Source: Marinifilum fragile JCM 15579
GTDB taxonomy: Bacteria > Bacteroidota > Bacteroidia > Bacteroidales > Marinifilaceae
Length of the DNA: 64,000 nucleotides
Reading direction: 5' to 3'
Assembly (NCBI RefSeq): GCF_001310955.1
Contig: NZ_BAZX01000006.1
Location: 94,656-158,655, forward strand
Part shown: positions 16,525 to 25,283 of the stretch, piece by piece
Layout: the number at the start of each line of letters is the position of its first letter
Position numbering within the stretch: position 1 is the first letter of the stretch
Translations under genes and position numbers: made by a program
The notes under the pieces: generated by a model
The model's database searches: none
The model's input: only the letters and a program-made list of their open reading frames with translations
What the model was told of the DNA's origin: nothing

Positions 16525-17787
16525 ATGAACAAAAAATTTATACTTGCAATTGCGGGCCTAATGTTGTCATGTACTGGCTTTGCTCAGGACATGGATTACA
16601 CCAAAAAGCTGGTAGAAAAATTAAGCTCTAAAGAATTTCATGGACGTGGATATGTGAAGAAGGGCGATAGTATTGCTGCGGCATATCTTTCTAAGGAAAT
16701 GAAAAGTATTAAGTTGAAATCTCTTACCGAAAATTATTATCAGTCCTATTCAATTTCGGTAAATACTTTTGCAAAAAACACCAAATTGGCTCTTGATGGA
16801 AAGGAATTAAAGCCAGCAAGTGAATATGTAGTGAATCCGAATGCAAAACCAGGAAAAGGTGAAGCCAAACTTACCTGGATTACTAAGGATATCCTTACCA
16901 ACTCGTATGCTTTGGGTACGTTTATGAAGAAAGACCATTCCAATTCATTCTTAGCAATTGATTCAACAGGTTTGAACAATCCTGAATTGTACGACTTTGC
17001 ACAGGCCATGATGAAAAAGAATGTTTTCGATGCAAAGGGAATGGTTCTGATCAATGACAAATTAAAATATTCTGCAAAGAACAAGTTGGTTGATTTTACC
17101 ACTTTACTGGTTAAAACAGATGTAATTAACCCACAAGTAAAAACCATTCAGTACGATATTCAGAGCGAGTTTATTGAAGATTACAAAACACAGAATTTGG
17201 TGGGATACATTCCCGGCAAAACAGATACTTGCGTTTTGTTTACGGCTCACTACGATCATTTAGGATATTACGGAGATAACATGTATCCAGGCGCAAACGA
17301 TAATGCAAGCGGTGTTGCCATGGTAATGAACTTGGCGAAATATTTTAAAGCCCAAAAGAAGAAGCCACATTATACTCTGGTTTTCGCATTGTTTAGTGCC
17401 GAAGAAGCCGGTTTATTGGGATCGAAGCATTACGTAGAACATCCACTGTTCCCATTGGAGCAAACCAAAATGGTTTTAAACTTCGATATGGTGGCAACAG
17501 GAGAGAAGGGCATCTTTGTGATTAATGGCAAAAGTGTACCTGGTGAAATGGAAAAGATCAACGCCATTAATAAGGAAAAGGACTATGTATTTAAAATGTA
17601 TCCAACAGGAGAATCTTCTTCATCTGATCATGCATCATTTCACGACAAAGGCGTAAAGGCTGTGTTTTTCTATACCCATAGTGATAATGCCGATTACCAC
17701 GAAACTACTGATACTGCAGATAAATTATCATACAAGCAATTCGAAGGAATCTTTAAGCTGGTAAGAGATTATACGGAAATGAAATAA
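16525..17787 (+). CDS. Secreted M28-family zinc aminopeptidase
   Basis: A 420-residue peptidase with a signal peptide (MNKKFILAIAGLMLSCTGFA); the Cys could also make it a lipoprotein, but SPI cleavage near FAQ is at least as plausible. The five metal ligands of M28 are visible: His near 242 (TAHYDHLG), Asp near 259 (GANDNASG), Glu-Glu near 293 (SAEEAGLLG), Asp near 320 (NFDMV) and His near 369 (SSSDHASF). A PA-type insert domain occupies the part before the first ligand. The protein probably trims peptides in the periplasm or outside. The small membrane protein downstream starts seven bases after its stop codon. Confidence 0.9.
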   Translation: MNKKFILAIAGLMLSCTGFAQDMDYTKKLVEKLSSKEFHGRGYVKKGDSIAAAYLSKEMKSIKLKSLTENYYQSYSISVNTFAKNTKLALDGKELKPASEYVVNPNAKPGKGEAKLTWITKDILTNSYALGTFMKKDHSNSFLAIDSTGLNNPELYDFAQAMMKKNVFDAKGMVLINDKLKYSAKNKLVDFTTLLVKTDVINPQVKTIQYDIQSEFIEDYKTQNLVGYIPGKTDTCVLFTAHYDHLGYYGDNMYPGANDNASGVAMVMNLAKYFKAQKKKPHYTLVFALFSAEEAGLLGSKHYVEHPLFPLEQTKMVLNFDMVATGEKGIFVINGKSVPGEMEKINAINKEKDYVFKMYPTGESSSSDHASFHDKGVKAVFFYTHSDNADYHETTDTADKLSYKQFEGIFKLVRDYTEMK

Positions 17788-17794
17788 GTATCGA

Positions 17795-17980
17795 ATGCAT
17801 TTATATTCAGTACATATTATTGGCACTTTTATTAGGTATATTTCTATATTGGTAATCGGCCTGATAGAATGGAAAAAACCACCATCTCTTAAAAGTATTT
17901 ATGAAGATGATAATTCTTGGTTTGGGGTTAAAAGTTTGCTTATTATCTTGGTGTTATATTATTTTATAAACCATTATTAA
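17795..17980 (+). CDS. Small membrane protein of unknown function
   Basis: A 61-residue open frame starting seven bases after the M28 gene. It has a hydrophobic segment at about 8-24 (IIGTFIRYISILVIGLI) and a second at about 44-58 (VKSLLIILVLYYFI), joined by a charged loop with YEDDNSWFG. The two-helix layout and tight spacing support a real gene. I do not recognise the family. Confidence 0.5.
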   Translation: MHLYSVHIIGTFIRYISILVIGLIEWKKPPSLKSIYEDDNSWFGVKSLLIILVLYYFINHY

Positions 17981-18162
17981 AATAAAAGCTTGATGCTCTC
18001 ACTCCAAGTGAGGGTATCAATATTACATCAGAAAAACAAAATTTTACCACAAAGGAAAACGAAGGATTTCACAAAGAAACACAAAGGGCTTTTGCTAATG
18101 GCGAGGGCTCTTTTTTATGAAATTTTTATTGTAGAGAAGATTTATAATTAATGGGTAATGTG

Positions 18163-18408
18163 GGTAAAATGAGTAGAGTGTGGAAATTTCTTTTGGCAAA
18201 ATTCTCCCGACGAGTGGAGTAGTCAAAATTCTCATGGAAAAACACTCTCGACAGGTGGAGTTGTGAAAATCCACGCGGAAAAATGCTCTCGACGAGTGGA
18301 GTTGTCAAATTCCACACGGAAAAATGCTCTCGACGAGCGGAGAGGGGAAAATTTCAATGGAAAAGAGCTCTCGACAGATAGTGAGAAGGAAATTCTGTTG
18401 GCAATTTG
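18163..18408. repeat. 41-bp tandem repeat array A
   Basis: Six units start every 41 bases at 18163 (degenerate), 18204, 18245, 18286, 18327 and 18368. Each begins with an anchor close to CTCTCGACGAGTGGAG and ends in GGAAAAATG or a variant. In the better units GTGGA and TCCAC form a small internal inverted repeat. The same period and anchor occur in a second array at 49501-49828. The array lies in non-coding DNA between convergent gene blocks; upstream bases 17981-18162 hold only a degenerate stretch of CACAAAG-type simple sequence. Open frames crossing the array are by-products of the repeat. Confidence 0.85.
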
Positions 18409-18420
18409 TTATTTGGGTAG

Positions 18421-18440
18421 AGACGTAGCATGCTACGTCT
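18421..18440. repeat. Perfect 20-bp palindrome
   Basis: AGACGTAGCATGCTACGTCT is a perfect palindrome placed between array A and the terminator hairpin. Similar GACGTnGCATGCnACGTC palindromes are scattered in many bacterial genomes as small intergenic repeats; this is recollection, not a search result. Confidence 0.7.
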
Positions 18441-18456
18441 GTACGGTGTGGCATAA

Positions 18457-18503
18457 AAGAAAACCTGCCAGTCTCGATATTTATCGAGACTGGCAGGTTT
18501 TTT
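18457..18503. terminator. Long perfect hairpin, bidirectional terminator
   Basis: AAACCTGCCAGTCTCGATA (18461-18479) is perfectly complementary to 18482-18500, giving at least 17 stacked pairs. T residues follow on the plus strand and a T-rich run on the minus strand. It lies about 20 bases past the stop of the DUF5686 gene, whose transcript it should end. Confidence 0.9.
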
Positions 18504-18524
18504 AATGATATTCTAGAATTGTTT

Positions 18525-21155
18525 TTAAAAATTAAATTTCAACTTTACCCCAGTATCTCTGTGATGTTTGCCATCAAAGCTCCACACAACTTCAACATCC
18601 ATAAATAGGAAGATTTGTGACAATCCGTAACCCACTTCCCAATAGTTTTTCTTGTTTTCGTGTGTTAGGTAGTTGGCAAAAACTCTTTCCTGAATGGCCA
18701 ATGAATTGTTCAAAATTGGCAAGCGTTTCAGTAAGAATCGGTCAGACTCATATTGCAAGTGTGCCTCAAGATAATCTTCGGTGGTTGAATGCTGATAGTA
18801 ATCCAACAAACGGAAAGTGTTTAAACCACCACCCAACATTACTGTAGGTTTGCTGGTATTAAAGTGTTTAAAATCCGAAAAGTGCATGTTGTCACTAGTT
18901 AGAAAGCTTCCTGCTTTCACATTATAGGATATTCTATCATTAAATCCGGTTTCAAACTCTTGTCTAATCGAGGCTTCGAGCAAGGAGTAATCGGCTTCCG
19001 AATCGAAAACATCTTTAATGGCTTGTTTGTATCTTAAGCCGAATGTTGGTTGATTGTGATACCAGGTCATTCGTTTTACACCTTTTGCGATAGAATATCT
19101 ATGTCGTGGCGTGTATTCCAATTTTGCTTCGACACTAAATGCCTTGTTGTCTTGCACCAATAAAGGATCAACTCCTTCAGGAATATTGATGGTATATTCA
19201 TTATCATCAGGATTGGAAATGTACCATGAGTTGTTATTGTACAACTGCTTTCGATTTGCATATTCAACGCTAGCGGATAATCTTAAACCATTTGCCAAAT
19301 CGGTATTGTGCCAAATGTTGATGTAGTTTTTATCATACAGTTTCATGTAATTGTCTTTAAAATACAATGAACTGATGGCATTAAGAAGTGGATCGACACC
19401 TGTTTTTCCATTAAAATCGACAGCTTTGCTTCCCAAACCAAAACCAATGTACGATCGTTTTAATCCATTGTAACGATAATATGTGCTTAAGGAATAATCG
19501 AGATGTTCTCTCGAAAATGCATAGGTGAATTCAGGACTTAAAGTGAACAAATGACCTAAAGTGTCGGATTTGGTATATCGAAAAGGAGCATTAAAGGTAA
19601 ATCCCTGAATAGTATTGTATGATACCTTATCGAAACTTAACAATCCCGGAGTAGTGAAATTTGAGTTCGATTCTTTGTATTTGTATGTTTTACCAAAAAG
19701 CAAGTGATTGAATTTAAATTTGCGATTGGCAATTCGTACCGAGTCCTTGTACTCCGGAGTGTTGCGAACAATTTCCATGGAGTCCTTTTTCTCGAAACTG
19801 ATTTTTTCATCTTCCGATAGAGGAATCGGACGCATTTCTGCCCAATACAAAGAGTCTTTGTCTTTGGCATCCTTGGCCATTTTCACCTTTTCAATTTTGA
19901 TTTCCAATGGCTCTCGCACCTTTTCCTTTTTAGGTTTTTCGGTGTCCTTTTCCATTAGACGGGCCAGTTTGCGCATTTCGGAATTGCTCATGTCATCCTT
20001 CTCCAGAAGCGTTTGAATTTCTTGCTTGCGCTTTTGTTCTTTTACTGACAAGACTTTGGATTCCTGATTGCCCAATTCTGCCACTTGTGCTTCTTCCTGC
20101 TTTTTCGAGATGTCAAGTTTTTTCAGATAGTCATGGTCCAAATCAGGATTTAGAGTAATCTGGTAATCCTTAATAGAGGCAACATACATGCCTTCCAATC
20201 CGAATCCCATGCCTTTAAATTGGATGTTGAAATCGAAACTTACCGGCATCCAAACCTCCTCTTTTACCGGAGCATACAGTTGGTGCATGTGCACATCGGT
20301 CATTGGTAAATTCAATTTTAAATCGGCAGAGTGAATGTTCCAGTAGTTTTCGGCAATATTAATGTAACCACGAAACAAATCTTTCCCTTTTCTTTTGGGT
20401 GTAACCTTAATTTTGTTGATCATTCGCCCTTGATCTTCAAAAACCGATTCAAGTTCGAAACGATATACCGCAAAAGCAGTTTTATCGAGCGGAGAGATGA
20501 ATCCTTCATCTTTGGTGTTGTACAAGTTGGCAGTAATAAACTGCATCGGGTCGGCTTGCTCGCCCAAACCAGATGAACGTATCGAGATCACCTCTTCTTT
20601 TACCTTATCAGGCAATTCGAAATGAATTTTCGAAATGTTTTCGGTTACGAAAGTTTTTCCTTCCGTAATGCCTTCTTCTGCCAGTTTCTTTTTAAATAAT
20701 CGGGGTACGCTGGTTACTTTTCCCGATCCTTTCAGGTAAACCATATTGTTGTATTCGCTAACCTGCTTGGTGTAATAATCGCCCATTGCAATGGCTTTAC
20801 GCATTACATAGTAAGCAGGATCTTCGCCGCTGGCCAACACCTTAACCTCTTTAAGCTGGTAGGTTTGAGGAGCCAGGGCAACGTCCATGTTCAGGTCATT
20901 TTCTGTCATGTTAACAACAACTTCTTTGGTCTGATATCCGAGGTACCTGTAATGTAAATTCCATGTTCCTTTTGCAAGATCCATATAATACTCCCCATCG
21001 ATATTTGATGTGGTACCGGTTGCCAATTCCTTGATGTAAATGTTGGCAAATGGAATGGGTTTTCCATCTAAATCTGTGATCTTACCGCTAATTTTCTGAG
21101 CATATCCCGATAAAGAAATCAGGAAGAAGAGAATGATAGTGTAAATTTTTGTCAT
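18525..21155 (-). CDS. DUF5686 outer-membrane protein with carboxypeptidase-regulatory-like domain
   Basis: An 876-residue protein with a signal peptide (MTKIYTIILFFLISLSGYA). An N-terminal carboxypeptidase-regulatory-like / CarboxypepD_reg domain (about 20-100: ISGKITDLDGKPIPFANIYI, DGEYYMDLAKGTW) is followed by a DUF5686 body. A strongly charged stretch about 360-440 (KQEEAQVAELGNQESK and repeated K/E) probably lies in the periplasm. The C-terminal third alternates polar and aromatic residues like a beta barrel and ends in Phe (KLKFNF), the usual outer-membrane barrel terminus. The family's role is not established; it resembles TonB-dependent-receptor-like proteins without a plug. It is transcribed alone. 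Confidence 0.87.
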   Translation of the reverse strand: MTKIYTIILFFLISLSGYAQKISGKITDLDGKPIPFANIYIKELATGTTSNIDGEYYMDLAKGTWNLHYRYLGYQTKEVVVNMTENDLNMDVALAPQTYQLKEVKVLASGEDPAYYVMRKAIAMGDYYTKQVSEYNNMVYLKGSGKVTSVPRLFKKKLAEEGITEGKTFVTENISKIHFELPDKVKEEVISIRSSGLGEQADPMQFITANLYNTKDEGFISPLDKTAFAVYRFELESVFEDQGRMINKIKVTPKRKGKDLFRGYINIAENYWNIHSADLKLNLPMTDVHMHQLYAPVKEEVWMPVSFDFNIQFKGMGFGLEGMYVASIKDYQITLNPDLDHDYLKKLDISKKQEEAQVAELGNQESKVLSVKEQKRKQEIQTLLEKDDMSNSEMRKLARLMEKDTEKPKKEKVREPLEIKIEKVKMAKDAKDKDSLYWAEMRPIPLSEDEKISFEKKDSMEIVRNTPEYKDSVRIANRKFKFNHLLFGKTYKYKESNSNFTTPGLLSFDKVSYNTIQGFTFNAPFRYTKSDTLGHLFTLSPEFTYAFSREHLDYSLSTYYRYNGLKRSYIGFGLGSKAVDFNGKTGVDPLLNAISSLYFKDNYMKLYDKNYINIWHNTDLANGLRLSASVEYANRKQLYNNNSWYISNPDDNEYTINIPEGVDPLLVQDNKAFSVEAKLEYTPRHRYSIAKGVKRMTWYHNQPTFGLRYKQAIKDVFDSEADYSLLEASIRQEFETGFNDRISYNVKAGSFLTSDNMHFSDFKHFNTSKPTVMLGGGLNTFRLLDYYQHSTTEDYLEAHLQYESDRFLLKRLPILNNSLAIQERVFANYLTHENKKNYWEVGYGLSQIFLFMDVEVVWSFDGKHHRDTGVKLKFNF

Positions 21156-21362
21156 GTTTGGCTTTGTTTAATAAGTGTGTGATGGTTTTGTATTTATTTT
21201 TGTTACATATTCAATTGTTGTATTGTGAACAATAGGATTTGTATTGAAAAGTGTGAATTTATGAAAAGTATGTTTTTTTATTAAACGCTTTAAGAAGTTT
21301 TATGTTTTTTTAACAGCTTTGCTGGTGTGTAATGACAAGAAATAACTTGCTACAAATAATAG

Positions 21363-21531
21363 ATTTCGGTGCTCTGCACCTAGAAACACTTTAGCTTAAT
21401 AATACTACAAATATTGCGCAGATCTGCTGCTTATTTTATCTCTTTTAATTGAATTTTTGTATGGTGCAGAGTATCGGAAATATTTTTAGCCATCAGAATA
21501 AATTATGGAAAGAGGTACAGCGCACCGAAAT
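21363..21531. repeat. Inverted-repeat element upstream of htpG
   Basis: Bases 21361-21381 (containing ATTTCGGTGCTCTGCACC) and 21513-21533 (containing GTACAGCGCACCGAAAT) are near-perfect inverted copies, 18 of 21 positions by eye. Each end has an internal GGTGC/GCACC-type palindrome. A third, weaker copy (GGTGCAGAGTATCGGAAAT) lies between them near 21463. The whole is about 170 bases without an open frame. It could be a small non-autonomous palindromic element or a decayed one. Bases 21156-21360 are AT-rich with nothing assignable. Confidence 0.55.
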
Positions 21532-21680
21532 ATATGTTTGGCTATTTAATTCATAAAAGTCAATCATGAATTTTAGATGATCTTAGAAAAAATGAAGTTT
21601 TTGCACGTTTTAATTAGACGAAGCTGACAGAATTCTGCATTTTTTTCACCTTTTCTGTCTTAATGTCATAATTATTGTAA

Positions 21681-21696
21681 TGGCACAAGCTTTGAC
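21681..21696 (+). promoter_or_regulatory. Possible sigma-54-type promoter of htpG
   Basis: TGGCAC, five bases, then TTGA (TGGCACAAGCTTTGAC) matches the -24/-12 layout TGGCAC-N5-TTGC with one mismatch in the -12 element. It lies about 50 bases before the htpG start. Upstream are TGACA (about 21629) and TGTCA (about 21664) half-sites that could bind an activator. The match is by eye only. Confidence 0.45.
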
Positions 21697-21744
21697 TAAA
21701 GGCAAGAGTAAAATTGAAAATTAATCTTTAAAAACAATATAACT

Positions 21745-23796
21745 ATGTCAACAGGAAAAATTGGAGTTACCAGTAACGATCTGTTTCCGATTATTAAAAA
21801 ATTCTTGTATTCAGATCACGATATCTTTTTGAGAGAGATTGTTTCAAATGCAGTTGATGCAACACAAAAGTTGAAAACTTTGGCTTCAACTGGTGAATTC
21901 AAAGGAGAATTGGGTGACCTAACTGTTCGTGTGAACATTGATAAAGAAGCTAAAACCATTACCATTTCAGACCGTGGTATTGGTATGACTCAAGAAGAGA
22001 TCGAAAAATATATCAATCAAATTGCATTCTCTGGAGCTGAGGAATTCCTAGATAAATACAAAGATCAGGCGAATGCAATCATTGGTCACTTTGGTTTAGG
22101 GTTCTATTCTTCATTTATGGTATCAGATAAGGTTGATATCGTAACTCTTTCACACAAAGAAGGAGCAAAAGCGGTAAAATGGAGTTGTGAAGGGAATCCA
22201 GAGTATACTTTAGAAGAAGTTGAGAAGGCAGAAAGAGGTACCGACATTGTAATGCATATTTCTGAAGAAGAGAAAGGTTTCTTGGAAGAAAGCCGCATTC
22301 AGGAATTGCTGAACAAGTACTGTAAATTCTTACCAATTGAGATTGCTTTTGGGAAGAAAAAAGACTGGAAAGATGGCAAGCAGGTAGAAACTGAAGAGGA
22401 CAACGTAATTAACGATACAAACCCTGCATGGACCAAGAAGCCTGCTGATTTGAAAGATGAAGATTATAGCAGTTTCTATCGTCAGTTGTACCCAATGGGC
22501 GAGGATCCATTGTTCCACATTCACCTGAATGTGGATTATCCTTTCAACCTAACCGGTATTCTTTACTTCCCAAAAATCAAGAATAGTGTAGAAATTCAGA
22601 AGAACAAAATCCAGTTGTATTGCAACCAGGTTTTCGTAACTGATTCAGTAGAAGGAATTGTTCCTGAATTCTTGACTTTATTACATGGTGTAATTGATTC
22701 ACCAGATATTCCATTGAATGTATCTCGTTCATACCTGCAGTCGGATGGAAATGTGAAGAAAATTTCGAATCACATCACCAAAAAAGTTGCTGATAGCTTA
22801 ATGGATATCTTCAAGAAAGATCGTACTGAGTTTGAAAACAAATGGGATGATCTTCGTTTATTTGTTCAGTATGGTATGTTGACTGAAGAGAAATTCTTCG
22901 ACAGAGCGAATAAATTCTTCCTAATCAAAAATACCGAAGGAAAGTATTTCACTTTGGAAGAGTACGAAGCAATCATCAAGGAAAATCAAACTGATAAAGA
23001 CAACAATATCATCAATTTGTATGCAACCGATAAGGATGCTCAGTTCTCATATATTGAGGCTGCCAAAGCAAAAGGATATGATGTGTTGTTGATGGATAGC
23101 CAATTGGATAATCACATCATCAACCACTTGGAGCAGAAAGATACCAACAAGAAATATGTTCGTGTAGATTCTGATATTGTGGACAAGTTGATTCAAAAAG
23201 ATGAAGTGAAAGAATCGAAATTATCAGAAGAAGAAAAAACTGATTTGATTCCTGTATTCAACTCACAATTGCCAACCGAAGGTGTGAACTATATGGTAAC
23301 TTTCGAATCCTTAGGTGAGGAAGCACAACCATTAATGATTACTCAGGCAGAGTTTATGCGTCGTATGAAAGATATGGCAGCCATGAATGCTGGAATGGGA
23401 TTCTATGGTGAATTGCCAGATTCTTATAATTTGGTGGTAAATACTGATCACGAATTGGTAGGAACCATTTTGAAAGACAAAGATGCGAAGTTAAGCGATA
23501 AGCTTACGGAAGTTTCAGCGAAACTGACTCCACTTTTTGAAGAGAGAGATGCTTTGGAAGCTTTGAAGAAAGACAAGAAAGAAGATGAAGTTCCTCAGGA
23601 AGAAAAGGATAAAATGGCTGATGTTCAGAAGCAAATTACCGAGGTAAATGCTGAAAAGGAAAGCTTGTTGAAAGAGTTTGGTAAAGACAACCAATTGGTT
23701 AAACAATTGATCGACCTTGCATTGTTAGCCAACAACATGCTAAAAGGAGAGGAGCTCGCTAAATTCGTGAAACGTAGCGTTCAGATGATCAAGTAA
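21745..23796 (+). CDS. htpG: Hsp90-family chaperone HtpG
   Basis: A 683-residue ATP-dependent chaperone. The N-terminal GHKL ATPase shows the Bergerat-fold motifs LREIVSNAVDA (Asn for Mg2+, Asp for adenine), SDRGIGMT and GHFGLGFYSSFMV. A middle domain with the catalytic Arg region (VSRSYLQSD) and a C-terminal dimerisation domain follow. A charged, coiled segment (EERDALEALKKDKKEDEVPQEEKD) is inserted near 600, typical of Bacteroidota HtpG, which are longer than the 624-residue E. coli protein. It acts in the cytoplasm on stress-damaged clients. The upstream region holds a possible sigma-54-like promoter, and a bidirectional terminator follows. Confidence 0.97.
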   Translation: MSTGKIGVTSNDLFPIIKKFLYSDHDIFLREIVSNAVDATQKLKTLASTGEFKGELGDLTVRVNIDKEAKTITISDRGIGMTQEEIEKYINQIAFSGAEEFLDKYKDQANAIIGHFGLGFYSSFMVSDKVDIVTLSHKEGAKAVKWSCEGNPEYTLEEVEKAERGTDIVMHISEEEKGFLEESRIQELLNKYCKFLPIEIAFGKKKDWKDGKQVETEEDNVINDTNPAWTKKPADLKDEDYSSFYRQLYPMGEDPLFHIHLNVDYPFNLTGILYFPKIKNSVEIQKNKIQLYCNQVFVTDSVEGIVPEFLTLLHGVIDSPDIPLNVSRSYLQSDGNVKKISNHITKKVADSLMDIFKKDRTEFENKWDDLRLFVQYGMLTEEKFFDRANKFFLIKNTEGKYFTLEEYEAIIKENQTDKDNNIINLYATDKDAQFSYIEAAKAKGYDVLLMDSQLDNHIINHLEQKDTNKKYVRVDSDIVDKLIQKDEVKESKLSEEEKTDLIPVFNSQLPTEGVNYMVTFESLGEEAQPLMITQAEFMRRMKDMAAMNAGMGFYGELPDSYNLVVNTDHELVGTILKDKDAKLSDKLTEVSAKLTPLFEERDALEALKKDKKEDEVPQEEKDKMADVQKQITEVNAEKESLLKEFGKDNQLVKQLIDLALLANNMLKGEELAKFVKRSVQMIK

Positions 23797-23818
23797 TGAC
23801 CTGAATCATATATAAAAT

Positions 23819-23840
23819 AAAAGCCCCAATCGGGGCTTTC
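23819..23840. terminator. Bidirectional terminator between htpG and the helicase gene
   Basis: AAAGCCCC (23820-23827) and GGGGCTTT (23832-23839) form an eight-pair stem with an AATC loop. T-rich sequence follows on both strands, and the hairpin sits between two convergent stop codons. Confidence 0.9.
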
Positions 23841-23841
23841 T

Positions 23842-25173
23842 TTATTTCTTTTTTAATTTATTTCTTTTTTTCTGATTTCGCTTCTTGTTTTCCATAGCCT
23901 TTTGTCTGCCTTTCGAACCCGAAGGTGTTTTCATGTTTTTGGCTTTTTTCTGATGGAAAGCTCCGGTATCTCTTCTTATGGTATTCTTAACCTTTACATT
24001 GCGAGTTTGAATTTTCTCATCTTCCAAAAGTTGTGAAGTGATTTCAACATCCAAAGGAACGGATTCCAATGAAACAGGTTTGCGAATCAAATCTTCGATC
24101 TTTTCCATCAATTCCTCTTCACCTTCGTTTACGAAGCTAATTGCGGTTCCTTCTTTCTCTGCACGACCTGTTCTACCTACACGGTGAACATACTCCACAT
24201 AATTGGTAGGGATATCAAAATTGATTACATGACTCACATTTTCGATATCAATACCACGGGCTGCCACATCCGAAGAAACCATTACTCTTGCTCGACCTTC
24301 TTTAAATGCATTCAAAGCATTAATACGAGTGTTTTGAGCTTTGTTGGAGTGAATTACACTTAGCTCTTCTCCTAAAATAGCTTCCAATCTGTCAACAATT
24401 CTGTCTGCATTTTTCTTGGTTTCGGTAAAAACCATCACCTTGTTAAACTCCTCTTTGTCTTCTAAAAGGTATTTTAACAAGTTTACCTTACTCAAAATAT
24501 TAGGAACATGATATTGAATTTGCTGTATGTTCTTTACGGTTGTTGCCTGCGGAGCAACTTCAATTCTTTCTGGCATGAACAAGAAATCATCTGACATTTT
24601 TGCAACTGTATCCGAAAAGGTTGCAGAGAACAACAGATTTTGATGTTTTTCTGGCAAGATATCAAAGATGGCATTCAATTGAGGCATAAATCCAAGATCC
24701 ATCATTTTGTCAGCTTCGTCGATCACCAAAGTTCTAACTTGAGACATTTTCAAAACTCTTGTCATGTAAATGTCCATCAAACGACCAGGAGTTGCAACCA
24801 AAATATCTACACCTTCATAAACCTTTTCTTTCTGAGTATTGATATTTACACCACCATAAACGCCCAATGTACGAATATCCATGTATGGAGTCAACAATTC
24901 AATAGTTTCACATACCTGTAATACCAGCTCTCTGGTAGGAACAACGATCAATGCTCTTGGATCCATTCCTTTTGCATAGTTCAATTTCATCAATATTGGC
25001 ATCAAGTAAGCCAAAGTTTTACCTGTACCAGTTTGCGCAATACCAATGATATCTTTTCCTGAACGAACAGGAGAAAATACTTGGTGTTGAATTTCTGTAG
25101 GTTTTTCAAATCCGGCTTCATCCAAAGCCATTCTAATTTGCTTACTTAGTTTGATATCGTCAAATGAAATCAT
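23842..25173 (-). CDS. DEAD-box RNA helicase (RhlE-like)
   Basis: A 443-residue cytoplasmic RNA helicase. The Q motif (FEKPTEIQHQ) is followed by motif I AQTGTGKT (about 46-53), PTRELV, TPGR, DEAD (about 151-154), SAT and the C-terminal HRVGRTGRA. A Lys/Arg-rich tail of about 50 residues (ending NKKRNQKKRNKLKKK) probably binds RNA, as in RhlE. Such enzymes unwind short duplexes in ribosome assembly or mRNA decay, often in the cold; the exact role is not readable here. The start at 25173 gives a normal family N-terminus. Confidence 0.94.
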   Translation of the reverse strand: MISFDDIKLSKQIRMALDEAGFEKPTEIQHQVFSPVRSGKDIIGIAQTGTGKTLAYLMPILMKLNYAKGMDPRALIVVPTRELVLQVCETIELLTPYMDIRTLGVYGGVNINTQKEKVYEGVDILVATPGRLMDIYMTRVLKMSQVRTLVIDEADKMMDLGFMPQLNAIFDILPEKHQNLLFSATFSDTVAKMSDDFLFMPERIEVAPQATTVKNIQQIQYHVPNILSKVNLLKYLLEDKEEFNKVMVFTETKKNADRIVDRLEAILGEELSVIHSNKAQNTRINALNAFKEGRARVMVSSDVAARGIDIENVSHVINFDIPTNYVEYVHRVGRTGRAEKEGTAISFVNEGEEELMEKIEDLIRKPVSLESVPLDVEITSQLLEDEKIQTRNVKVKNTIRRDTGAFHQKKAKNMKTPSGSKGRQKAMENKKRNQKKRNKLKKK

Positions 25174-25283
25174 TGCTCAAATTTTTTAGAAAAAGTTCCG
25201 CAAAAATAGGGAATTTTTAGTGAATGCCTAAATTTGTTAATGTGGAAATGTTCTCTAGGAATTATTCATTATATATCAATGAC

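Noticed and set aside
18163..18505. Possible CRISPR array or coding frame at array A
   Set aside because: Units diverge along their whole length with no constant repeat and unique spacers, there are no cas genes, and the open frame simply translates the repeat.
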